A stretch of DNA of 64,000 nucleotides. Source: Branchinecta lynchi. Its lineage: Eukaryota; Arthropoda; Branchiopoda; Anostraca; Branchinectidae. The DNA lies in contig JAKZAP010000001.1 of NCBI GenBank assembly GCA_023053575.1, forward strand, positions 7,952,849-8,016,848, read 5' to 3'. A program made the position numbers and the translations under genes. Shown here piece by piece: positions 12,601-24,600 of this stretch; positions within the stretch are counted from its first letter, which is position 1; the number at the start of each line of letters is the position of its first letter. The notes beneath the pieces are model-generated. The model did not search any database and had not been told where the DNA came from. It was given only the letters and a program-made list of their open reading frames with translations.

Positions 12601-15600
12601 TGAAACTTCTGACACTGTACCAAGTAATATAATGTATATTTCGTTCACGCCAAGCGAGTGCGAATCATATTTGATTGCTCTAGCGTAGTCAAACGTAATT
12701 TATAATTTATGTACATACATAAATTATATAGAAACAGGTTATACATAAGTATAATTTTGCAGATTTGCGATCAGATTGGAAGCTTTACTGATATTTGCAA
12801 AATGGAGGTCACTCAGAATTTCCCTGAAATCTACAAGATCTTGTCATACGACCTGGATTCTCAGATGTTGTGTGAAGTCGTTGGAATGTGTGATGGCCAG
12901 GTAAGATACTAATTTATGAGTTTGTATTGCCGGGTTTAAACAAAATTCTTGTCTCAAGTAGAAAAAAATAAAGCCATACCGATAAAACACCGGCAAGATA
13001 AGAGTATGCTAGAGAAATCTCGAGACTGACTAGATCGGATCTAAAGGGTACTACAGAAGAAGTACTACCTAGTGGATCTGGTTAAGTGGTTAACTAAGGA
13101 TACATACGGATTCTTGTGAAGACTGGAAGTCTACAAGATCCGATAGTCTCGATCAAGAAGTCCTAAAAACATTCGCCTTTGGGATCCTATCTATTTTGGT
13201 CTTGTTTATAAGCGTCGTTTTGCAATGCGGAAGTCATCGAGAGTGCGTTAAAAAAAACGCTATTGTGGTCGGAACCGCCAGCTCCTTCCATTCGCGATTT
13301 ACTTTGCACACATGGATCCGCTAACAGTAATAGTATTTATTCAACCATTAAAGTTGAAAACCATAAGCTCAATGCGTGCAGGGGGAGTTTGTGGCTCCCC
13401 CTCTCATAAAGCTTAAATCAAGTTATAAATTAAGGCGCTTTCACACTGACGCGTTGAGGCTTTCACACCGAGCTACGCAACCTCTGCGTCGCGCTTGCGG
13501 TGACACAACGCAGAGCTTACGCAGACGCCTACGTATCAGATTTTTCAGTGAAAAATGGAACTTTTTGAAGATAAATTGGAGAAATCCTACTAACGATGAA
13601 GAAAAACTTATAATGATGAAAGAAAGGAGAATCCAGCATAAGAAACCGAGAAAGGAAAACGTAAATACACATCCAGCGTGAAAGCTTGTCGCGCAGGTGT
13701 TAAAGATACAGGAGTGCTGCGTGAAGCCGCCACCCTAAACTCCTATTTTTGGGAAATGACTTAGGGAAAAAGAGTAAAGGTTGAGATAAAATTCAGTGGA
13801 GTATCCTGAAAGGAAGCTTAGAACCTTCACTTTCTGCTGGTACCATAGTTTACTTGAAATTGTTCAAGCCTAAGCTGGAAAACACGAAAGAATATAGGCA
13901 CCCAAGTGATCATGAAGTCGCCCACTTTGCGAAAAATAGTATTTTGCTACATGGTGAAGTTAGAGGCCAGCTGTTTGGTCAGAGAGGTTCCTTGACCTTT
14001 TGCAAATAACAAAATTTGCTGTTTTCTTGGAATTTGCATGATTTTTCTGGGGGTGGCAGCTTCATGATCCAAGGTGGCAGGATCATGTACCATGGCCAAT
14101 TGGGGGGTAGGCGGTGCCGTAGTAAGGGCAGCTTCATGCAACACTCCTGTACATCACAAACAAAGATACATTACAGAGCACAAGATAAACGCATACGCAG
14201 CGCATCGCAACGACGCGTCAATATGAAAGCGGCTTTAACACTCCTTTCTCTCTCTCTTTCCAGCATAGCATCATACTTGCAGTAAAAAGTCACACTCTAT
14301 CTCTAACTCTAGGTGGCGGGCGTGCAGATTAAGCCGAAAGGTGAGACCAGCTTGGGACGCAGGATTGACGACAATATGGAGTGTGAGTTCTGTGAAGCAA
14401 TGGTCCGCCACGTCCGAGAAATGGTGAACACTTCTTCAACCGAAGAGGAATTCTTGCAAGTTGTAGAGGGCCTGTGTCACTTAACCAAAATGGAAGACAA
14501 GGTTAGTTGATCACTTGAGGGGGAAGATGGCCAAGAGTTCACTCGTAACCATATTCTCAATATCGCTGTTGAGGGTTATCATTTGACAACTGTATAGAGG
14601 AGTCACATTTTTGTTATATAGTTTAAATTATAGAAGGGAACGGAAATATTCGTATTATTATTATTAATAATATTAAATTTTATTACCCATCATAATGTAC
14701 AAGTACACAAGAACGGGGTAGGAAAAATAAGGGAAAACGAAAACAGTACGTACCACTACGTATCTGCAACAAAATTGTCTTCAGCTATTTCAGAAATCTC
14801 TATATAAATCGCTTGTCGGGTCGAGATCTTGCCTATAACGCAGTAAACGCTTCTGCACAGCCATCCCACCAAAAGAGGAACAACCAAATACAGGTTATCG
14901 AACAAAATTAAGAATAAAGAAGAACCCTTGAATTGTTTTTTTGTTCACTCCCATTACCCTATATCTGACACCGTCTAAAAGATTTATGAGTAGGAACTGC
15001 ACGAAGTTGATCTGAACAACTGAAGCTAAGGTTAAAGAGTTAAATCTGTGCCCCACAGGGTAATGTTTTATGGAATGTCGATTAATGTACGTACTGAGAT
15101 TCTAAAACTAGCTCAAGTTTCATGGATTTGGAATGCTCCCTCCCTTTTCACAAATAGTGTCTTCGCTGATTGCCAGATGACGTTGCAAAGTTCAGCTTCT
15201 TCGGTGTCGCGAGCGTATCGAACTACAGAAGAGGTATACAGATAGGTTTTCTACGAAGTTTTTGCCCTTCCCTTCGTGACCGAGGGGTCACTCTCTTGCT
15301 GGGCACCACTTTACAAGCTTCGATGGGCACCGGACACTTACTCTACGGTCATTTTGGGAGTGAGCAACCCCTCGTTCACGACTCGAGATATCCACGACGA
15401 TTCGAGGCCATTAATTAACCTTCACATTCATACCAGTTTCGACGTGGGGGTCCGATTGAAAGCTACACGGTTTGTCATGGGAACTACGGTAATGTGCCTG
15501 CTGACACAGTTCTCAACCTTCGTCTGACCGTTGAGCTGAACGGTCGCAATCTCCGTTTCAGTTTGATAGCTATCGATTTCAAGCTCCAACTGTCAAAAAG

Positions 15601-18600
15601 TGACCGTTGTGTACTTGGAATCCAAAACCTGGCAGTTGGCCATGTCGTCTCCCGTGCTTTTCTATGACCCTGTATTGAACTTCTTGCAAGATAATTTCAA
15701 AAAGGGAATCGGCCATGACAGCATTGCTCAATGCGCTGTAGAGTTTTTTCCTGAGGCAGTTATTTTGGCTGCAAAGCGCCTACTTTGGAAGAAGGGTTTT
15801 CCGCAGGATCCTGTCCCACGTCGTTCAGGTCCCAACGCTGCGTCGGCTCATGCTACCGATGTTCTCGGTGCCTTCACTCGCTGCGATGAAGACGACGTCC
15901 CTCTGCCTGATTTCGTGATCAAATCTCTAAGTGAGGTACCGTTCATCCGAGCTTCAGCCTTTGCCACCCTTTCCTGCCAAATCACTACCTGTGTCCACGA
16001 AGTCAAGCTAATGCCTGAGAGACTTTTCTCGATGGATAACTTGTCTCACACTCAGCCAAAAATGTCTGCAGCCGGCAACAAATCAGGTCATCGCAACCAC
16101 AGGACCACATACTCCGATGCTGTGAAAATAATCGTTGACAACTCTCCTGACGGCATATCTGATCCGCTTTCCCGAAAAGCCGCACTTGACCAGCTAGATG
16201 GGCATGACTCTATTACCAACGTAAAAGTCAGTAGTTCCCAAAAACGATGGATTTTGGAAACAGCCAGTCAGGAATCAGCTTCACGCATAGCGAAGGCGAT
16301 TACGGATAAGCACCCCGGCTCCCGCACAACCGTCGTTAGACCGAGCTACCTTGCTGTCATCCGGAATATTCCAGAGAACATAACAGAACGTCACGCACCT
16401 TCAAGCTAGTGTTCCTGGATCATTCCGCGCTGGAGAAAGCCCTTGTAAACGGGGCTCGGATTGGCTATGAATTTTTCCGTATTGTGGAGTATCGCCGTAT
16501 TCCCCCGCGATGTAATAAATGCCAATCTCCGGGTCACAGACAGGACAAGTGCAAACTCGACTGCAACAACTTGAGGTGCTCGTTGTTCTGGAAACCATAT
16601 GCACTCTAAATCCGGTGCATGCTCAACAGTCCGCTGTGCGCCAACTGCCAGGGCAACCACGTCTCTTTCAGCATGAGGTGCCCCATCTTACGGAAAGCAG
16701 CCGAGAAATCTTTATCTTAAATGGATTCGACCCTTGTCAGGCTAGCTTCTCTAAACATCAATGGCTCTAAGGACAAGGATCTGCTAATAAATGATCTATT
16801 GGCGAAACATGATATAATATTTCTGCAAGAGCACCTATTTACCAACACGAAAGTTCGTTTTCTCCAGCGATCCCAAAATCACTTCACTTTCCTTCGGAAT
16901 GCGTGCAAAACCAATGGTAGTCCTTCTCGAGGATTAGCCACATTTGTTAGCTGCGGCATCTCTGCTTCTGCCCATCTAATCTATTCAGACAATAACATTA
17001 TTGCTGTCAAGACTGATCGTTTCGCAGTTATTAATGTGTATCTACCGTGCAATCGACGCAACTCGCAATCTTTGAATGCCTTTGCCAATGCTTGCAGGAA
17101 ACTCCAGATGGTTCTCAAAAGCATCGCAAACGAACAAACTCCATGGATCTTGGCCGGTGATCTGAACTGCGATATTCTGAAAACATCCCCTAGATCAACG
17201 CTGCTACTCGATAGCCTACCTGATGGATACAAATAGCACCAAAAGACCTCGACTACTCGTATATCCACAATGTAGGCAGTGCAATGTCAAACATCGACCA
17301 CATAATCACTTCGTCAGATAATGCAGTTGATGACCTTGTCCATGTGGATACCGAAAATATTGACGATGACCACTTGTGTATTTCGTGCAGCTTCAGATCA
17401 AAACTCTTTGCTCTCCAACAGAATAACACTCCCCCTAAATGGCGTGAAAAGCGCAACTGGGACAGGTGCAACAAAGTGATATTTTTGCAGTACCTAACTA
17501 CGCTTCTGTCCACGATAAGAATACCTTTCCATTTGCTCCAGACCCTGGGACCCCATCAGTCAGCCCGTCTCGTCATCAACTCTTATTACAATCAGATTGT
17601 ATGGTGTCTAAAACAAGCTGAAGAAATGGCTGTCCCTCTTGAGCGTGTCAAGATAGGGACAAGGAAACCTTTGTGGAAAATCGACCCGGAAATCAAAAAA
17701 GTTAAAAGCCGTGCTCGGACTTGGTACCAAATATGGAATGCCTGCGGTCGCCCTATGCATGGGAATGTCTTTGCCCTCAAGCAAAAAACGAAGCGCAATT
17801 TCAAAAAGGCCCTTAGGTCAATACGCATTAAGGGTTTGGATTTCCCGACTAATAAGAAGGATTGGGCATCGGTTTTGCGTTCTGACAAAACCACTCCTCC
17901 ACTTCCGTCGCCACTTCAGATGAAGGACTGGTTGCACCACTACTCTTCTGTTTTCAGCTCTAGTGATGGCCTACTTCAACGTTTTTTCGGCGAGCGCCTT
18001 TCAAAACTTCTTCCGAACACTATGAAATAGTCAAAAGTCTACACCGTCACCAGAGACGGAGTCATAAAAGCTATACGCCGATTGAAAAGCACCTCCATTG
18101 ACAGCGACGGTCTCTGCTCTAGCCACTTCAAGTTCAGCTCTCCCGAACTCATCTTCCACACACAGCTGCTATTTCAGATGGTTCTGGCAACGTCTAGAGT
18201 TCCAGACAGTTTTCTTTCCGGAACTATTACGTCAATTATAAAAAAAGGAAAAAATACAAACCAGTGCAGCTCTTTCCGGCCAATTACAGTGTCTTGCATC
18301 TTTAGCAAAATTTTTGAATATCTGTTACTGCCAGAAATTACGTCGAAGTGCCAGTTCGGCGACTTCCAATTTGGTTTCCAAAAAAGACTCAGTTGCAGCC
18401 ATGCTCATAGAGTTCTGTCTACAATGCTCAAGGAGGCGACTGTTGGAAAATTTGCCGTTCATCTTTGTGCAATCGACATTTCTGGAGCTTTCGATAATGT
18501 AGTACATTCACAGGCTCTACTTTCTTTGTTGCGTCAGGTTGTTAATGCTTCCATTGTTTCTGTTTTAAGGTTTTGGTACCGTAACGCGATTGTTCGGGCG

Positions 18601-21600
18601 AAATGGTCAGGGGCGGTTTCGGAATCCATTCCTGTGAGCAAGGGGGTACCACAGGGTAGAGTCCTATCTCCCTTTGTTTTTAAAAGTGCCATTTATGAAT
18701 GCCTCTCAGGTTTATTGCCAACATTTTTTCTTGGAGACCTAAGTATTAATTACATAGCTTATGCAGACGTCATTCCATTAATCAGTCGAACTAAAAGTGG
18801 GTTAGAATCTAACATAAAAACGATTTGTCAGGGTCTTTCTCAAATTGGCCTTTCTGTTAACACTTCTAAATGTCAGTATCTTAAATTCAACAGCCCAAAA
18901 GATTCCGGTATTTCTTTTCAAAATGAAAAACTCCCCAATTCCCCTACCGTAAAATGGCTTGGCATGTTCATAGCACAGTCTCTAAAAAAAATTTGCGATA
19001 ACGCTGTTTCGGCTGTTTACGATTCCATTCGTGTCGGATATGGAAAAATAGTTCCAAATAGAGGAAGGTATAACCGAAAAGCGCTTGGTAGTTTATATAA
19101 TAGTTTTTGTTCTCCCTCTGTCTGCAACCTTTCTGGAATTTTTGGTATTCTGAGGCTAAAAGATTTAAAACGTATCAGAACTTATTATTTCAAGTATTGT
19201 AAATTTCTGTTGTACCTTCCTCGACGTTATAGGAATTCCCGTATAACTGCAACTTTTTTGCCCTCTGACCCTTGTGCAAAGTTATCTTCAATTGCCCAGG
19301 ACCTTCACGTTTCTGCCCTTGACCACTTCTCCGCACTCCATCTGGTAAGAAGATTTTTTAGACCCGATTAGTCCCTTTTTTTCTTCTTTTAATTGTTTAT
19401 TTTTTGATCTTGTGCATTTACTACATTATTGAAAGCTCAGTGTATTTTTTCCTTTTTTTTCTATACTGCACTGTTTCCTCTCCTTAAGTGCGTTAATAAA
19501 ATCATCATCATCATCATCATCATCAACTTTAACAAGAACGGTCTTCACGGACAGGGCTTCAAGCTGAGTGTCTGAACGTTTTCTAAGGACATTGGCCAAC
19601 GATCTTTTCAGAACAGCTATGGACTGTTAAAACGCTCTTTCGTCTGAAGTAGTATCGAGTAACTTCATACCGTTTCAAGAATTTCTTGGACAGTCTGTAC
19701 GCCGAAAATATTATCGTCAAATAAGTTGTAAAGATGATCTGATATGAATCTTATCACGCGGAGTAATAGAATGTGTACGGGGTAGCCAAGAACGATAAAG
19801 ACTTTCTAATAAGGAATTGTTTACTTTCAAGGCGTCCTTTGCCGCCGCTGCTCTCCCGAGTACCCAAGTCGAATTTTTGACAGAAATGAAGGTCAGTTCG
19901 CAAGACTGACTTTGCTGCTGATGCCTCAAAAGAGCCGGTTAGAGATAAGGGGGTCGTAAAATGTTCCCAAAAGTTGACCTTACTAGGAATGGCACCTTTC
20001 TGTCTTCAAGGGTTGAAACTTCGAACGGAATTTTTGGGATCATTCCCACCGACAACGAGCCCAAATTATACCCGAAAGTCGAGCTCAGCTCAATCTCACC
20101 GTCATTTTGTAGTTTGGGAAATCGAATCGAACTCGACTGATATCCACCAGACAGTGGCGTAGGATTGAGTCCAAATTTGGCCTTTGTTTCAGTGTAATTT
20201 CTTAGGCCTCTGAAACCTCCCTGAAAGCTAGGGACAGCTTAAACGCACGTATTTAGTGTGTCCTTTTTGGTTTGTTTATTCACACTAATGGACACAGCTA
20301 ATGGACCCTTTGTTTTAGTGCCTCGCCTTCGTTCATCGCTATTATCGGGCTATATACGTCTTTGTCATAAACGAGATGCAACCGTTGGAGCTCTGTTCAG
20401 CCATCGGCGTTTGCAAAAAAGGACGCATACTTGACGTAAGTTCGTATATTATTTCTTTAGAGATTGAGGCTGTTCAGAGATCAGACTATATAGTAAAGCC
20501 CTGCAGTTCTTAAAGACGGGCGCAAATTACATCTTTTCCTTTCACAAAAGTGTCATAAATAATTACAAAACTGCACATGTGTTCAGTTCTTTGAGGTTTT
20601 AAACTGGAGTATGTCAGAAATGATTTAAAGCCTGAAAAAAACTTGAAATAAATAGACGCTACCAGAAATTTCGCTGATTTTTTGGATCCCAAAACGTAAG
20701 TGAAGGGATACCTATGACATCGCAAAACTTGTCCGTCTGTGCGCGCTACAACTCTCGAAGGGAATGAGATATTTTGATGAAACGGGGTGTTACATGGTTC
20801 GTAGATGGGCTCTGTAGCCCTACATTCATGGGTGGGGGAGGGGGTTTAAATTAAGGGGCAAATGAAGTATATTAAACAGATGATGTGATAGTCGATTATG
20901 GGGTAAGAAGACATGCTGAACATGGTGGTGAAAACCATTTTGTCATCGGACAAGTAGTTCGCCCGGAATCCAGCCAAAACCGGAAAGTTTGTCAAAAGTA
21001 AAAGTTTTATTTGAAGCTGATTAGATGTTCGATATAGGGGTAAGAAGACATGCTGATAACGACGGTGAAAGCCATTTTTTTGCCGGACAAGCAGTTAGCC
21101 GGGAATCCAGCCAAAACCGGAAAGTCTTTTAAAAATAACAGTTTTACTTGAAGTTCATTAGATGTTCGATTTAAGGAAAGCCATGCTGAACACGATGGTG
21201 AAAACCATTTTCTCGCAGGGCAAGAAGTTCGCCCGGAATTCGGGCAAAGCCGGAAAGTTTGTTAAAAGTAAAAGTTTTTTCTGAGGTTGATTAGGTGTTT
21301 GATTTAGGGGTAAGAAAACATGCTGAATACTTATTTGAAAAGTATTTTTTACCCGGACAACTTGTTCGCCTCGAATCAGGCCGAAACTGTAAAATTTGTT
21401 AAAATCAAAAGTTTTATTTGAAGTTGATTAGATGAAAGATTTAGGGGTAAGAAGACACGCTGCATCTGTATATGACAATCTTTTTCTTTTACGGGGACAT
21501 ATGGTTCGTTAGGAATCCGGTTGAAACTGGATTTTTTTTTATAAGAAGTTTTACTTGAAGTTTATTAGATTTTCTTTATACGGATAAGGAGATACGCTGA

Positions 21601-24600
21601 ATCACTTCTGAAATTTTTTTTTCCTGGACAAGTATGGTAGTTTGTTCGCAATTGTCTGGATCAAGTATTAGATTTTTGGGATCCCATCGAAACCTTTGGT
21701 CTTGTTGTTTCTTTCGACCTAAGTTTATCTCCTGGTGGTAGCTGTTTGGTCAGCATCAAACCATATATGCCCGAATTGTGCCATTAGAAATTCTACGGTC
21801 ATACCGAGTCCTTCTCTGAACTTGTTACTTGAATGTTGGTTATCTAGGTATTTAAGTGCGAGAGTACTTTCGAAATCACACCTTGGATCTCGTTTACGGA
21901 AGAAAAATATAATCGAATTTCTGAGCACGAAGATGTAGGTGGTGCATAATGAATAGCCCTTCGCAGCACCAGGAACCACGTCATTTTATGGAAAATTAGG
22001 TAAAAGGTGTGTGTATTTAACCTCAATTCCGATTTGCCTTTACTGTCTCTGGAAAGTTCCTCTAAGCTAAACCTTACCTCATAGAACCAGATATAGAGGC
22101 TCAGTTCTCCCTCCAATCGTTTCGTCCATTATCGTTTTAAAGATTTTGAAAACATTTTGTCTTTTTTATCCAACCCAATGGCAGTATGCTGGTACTTACA
22201 TTTTCCAAGTTTGACTCTTTTTGAGACCGATCAGGCTGCCACGTATTGCTTTCGAGGAGTTAATTTAAAACAGCCTCGTCGTTTGTGATGCACACATCTC
22301 CCTATTTATTGCTTATAACAAATTAAAACAGCTTTATCTGCTTTAAGCCTTTTCCGAGTCCCGTGGACTTAAAGAAAAATTTCGGCGAGGTTCAGATAAC
22401 CGGTTTTACGCATCAATAGCACAATACGCGAACTCTCGTTGAGAGCATAATGCGCATGAGAATAGTTAATAATGACAAGTGCAACGATTAGTGAGGTATC
22501 GTAAGCGGGCTTGGAATGTAACATATGGAATTTGGGTTTCCGGGCTTAAAGTTCAATGGGCACATCAAACTACCCTAATCCCACTCTGTAACAACCTAGG
22601 AACAACGCTTACCCCCTAGATCAGCAGCTTTTTCAACAGTTTCCTCTCTGTGATATTTCAAAGCGTAATTTTTTGGGCCAGTACATGCTCAGTTTACTAG
22701 CTTGGACAAAGATAAAAGTGATGATTCTTATAATACTTAGTAGATCTTTATTTTATGCATAAATCAGCTTGTATAATTCAGATTTGAATAGGTTATTTGT
22801 TTTTTAGTGATTTTTGTAGCTATATTATTTTTTATGAGCTTATTGCATATTCTGGTACATTTTATATAATCAAGCTTCACAACACTATTCCACAAAGAAA
22901 AACTTTTAGTAGGCACTTTAAGCCATGGAACTTCTGATGAAACACTAGAACAATCAGGTAAACTGCATCTGCGGCTTGACTTTGGTTACATCTCAAATAT
23001 ATCACTTTTATATCAAGCATTGCTGGGAGTTTTTGAATTTCCTGCCACGATATCCCAGCTCCTAAGATTTGAATCGCCGAAATGCCAGAGAGGTAAAGAG
23101 AGGGGATAACAAGAAAACGGCCGATTTTCGTAGCGCCTTATAAAGGAAGTCGGAAATATTTATTTGTGAAGCATTTAATACAAAGTAAAGCATTAGAAGT
23201 GTCCATTGTGCTTTAAGAATTAATGAACGCAATTACGGAAGTAGGTTGCATTGGAATTGTAGACGCGACGGATCCTTTAGGAAACCAAGTTAAAAAGAAT
23301 CACGTATGTTACAATATCGGCATAGAGACTGTTTCTACTGCGACTTGTGCTTTAATGAACTTTGTGTTTTGACCAAGGGAAAACATGTAAGAAACCGTTG
23401 CCTAGGTGCTTGTCTAATATTTGTTCTGGAAACATTAAGGGGCGCTAAATGCTCCCTTAAAACGCGAAAATTGATTTTTCTTCCGGGACGATTCTTACCA
23501 AGGATTAACATCAGCGTCCGAGATGTTTGCTTGATGACTCAGTGTTAGCTTGGGCAGAGGGGTAGGCCATCTGTGGCATATTAGCAGTTAGTGTTTTGTT
23601 GAATTGTAGTACTTATAATACTGACAGAGTCATATCCACTAACTGGTCGATCTGTCCTGGGACGGATCCAGCAGTTAGCCCATATGTTATGCCGATGTTG
23701 TGCCAGTAATGCCAAAAACACAGTGTCGTTGAGTAATAGAGGCGCGACCAGTTTGTATTGGTCCGAAACGGTCCATTGAGAATTATGTCACTTCTGAATC
23801 TTACGCTCTTCCTAACGACTGAGAATGTTGAGAGGTGGAGGAGTTTCTTTTGCCCTCTTGGCGACAACTAGAGGAGATGCTAGAGGATACGCCCTTCCTA
23901 AAATTCGGTGCTACAATTTTCTCAACCCGCCCTTGAACGAAAAGACAGCTCGCTGAAGTTTTAACGCCTGGAATGCCTTGAGCGTAATGGAAGGAGCTGT
24001 GACTATCAACCGTTTTCAATTCATGGGAAGCATACAGCTTGTCCGTACTCCCTAGAGTTATTTTGCTCTGGGTCTGACTTACTTTTCCACGGGGCTAATC
24101 CGCGACTCGGTATGAACCGAAAGGGTAATCGCTTATTTCTAGTTCAGATAACTTATACCAAGTTCTAACGTTTGACTGTATTTATCTAGCGCACCTGGCG
24201 GCAATTCGTAATTGGGTTTTAGGAGGGGCGTCTCTGTTATGTGTCTAGAACAGTGGAGACCTGAACAGTTTTTAGAAATAGAAATGGCACAGACATGTTT
24301 TGTTCTTATTTAGGCTATGTATCCTACTTTTGTTGGTACGGTGGAAGAACTTAAAGGTGTTTTCCGTTGTTTCTCCAGTCTTCAGCTCAGTCTGACCTTT
24401 TAACTCTCAAGACTTCACTCCCTGTCAGAATTAAACACTGCCTCATCCTTTCTGTCTTCAAATGGTCGCAATAGAGGTCAGGATAATGTCGCTTGGCTGG
24501 TCAGGTTGTAAAATCTGGAGTCGAAATTTGCCTCTGGGGATTGCAGGAGCACTATTAAGTACGTGACGGCGATACTGGTGGTTGTGAGGAGGGTGGTCGG

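Larger units (their letters stand above)
9676..12762. other. saposin gene intron with LINE tail and two MITEs
   Basis: This intron lies between the halves of domain 1. It holds an A+T-rich LINE 3' stub on the - strand near 10640-10810, a terminal-inverted-repeat element at about 11067-11356 and another at about 12280-12621. I see no exon in the rest. Confidence 0.7.
15600..19526 (+). mobile_element. decayed non-LTR retrotransposon with (ATC)n tail
   Basis: Three parts appear in the expected order: an ORF1-like region with a CCHC knuckle, an APE-type endonuclease and a reverse transcriptase, followed by a short 3' UTR, AATAAA and nine-plus ATC/TCA repeats (19502-19526). At least two frameshifts and an in-frame stop break the ORFs, so it is dead. 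No RNase H domain is seen. The layout fits the Jockey/CR1/L2-type LINEs; I cannot fix the clade. The exact 5' end and target duplication were not found. Confidence 0.9.
14502..20318. other. saposin gene intron containing a decayed LINE
   Basis: This 5.8-kb intron splits domain 2. A TAA-rich A+T tract near 14657-14690 looks like a reversed retroelement tail, about 15280-15400 resembles a segment near 27410-27490, and 15600-19526 is a non-LTR retrotransposon. No other exon is seen before the acceptor at 20310-20318. Confidence 0.7.

Noticed and set aside
13015..13165. Fold-back built on AGATCGGATCT words
   Set aside because: Only the outer ~20 bp pair well and there is no target duplication; not listed as an element.
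13376..13681. 101-codon frame in the 13.4-14.2-kb TIR element
   Set aside because: It crosses the inverted end and shows no transposase motif.
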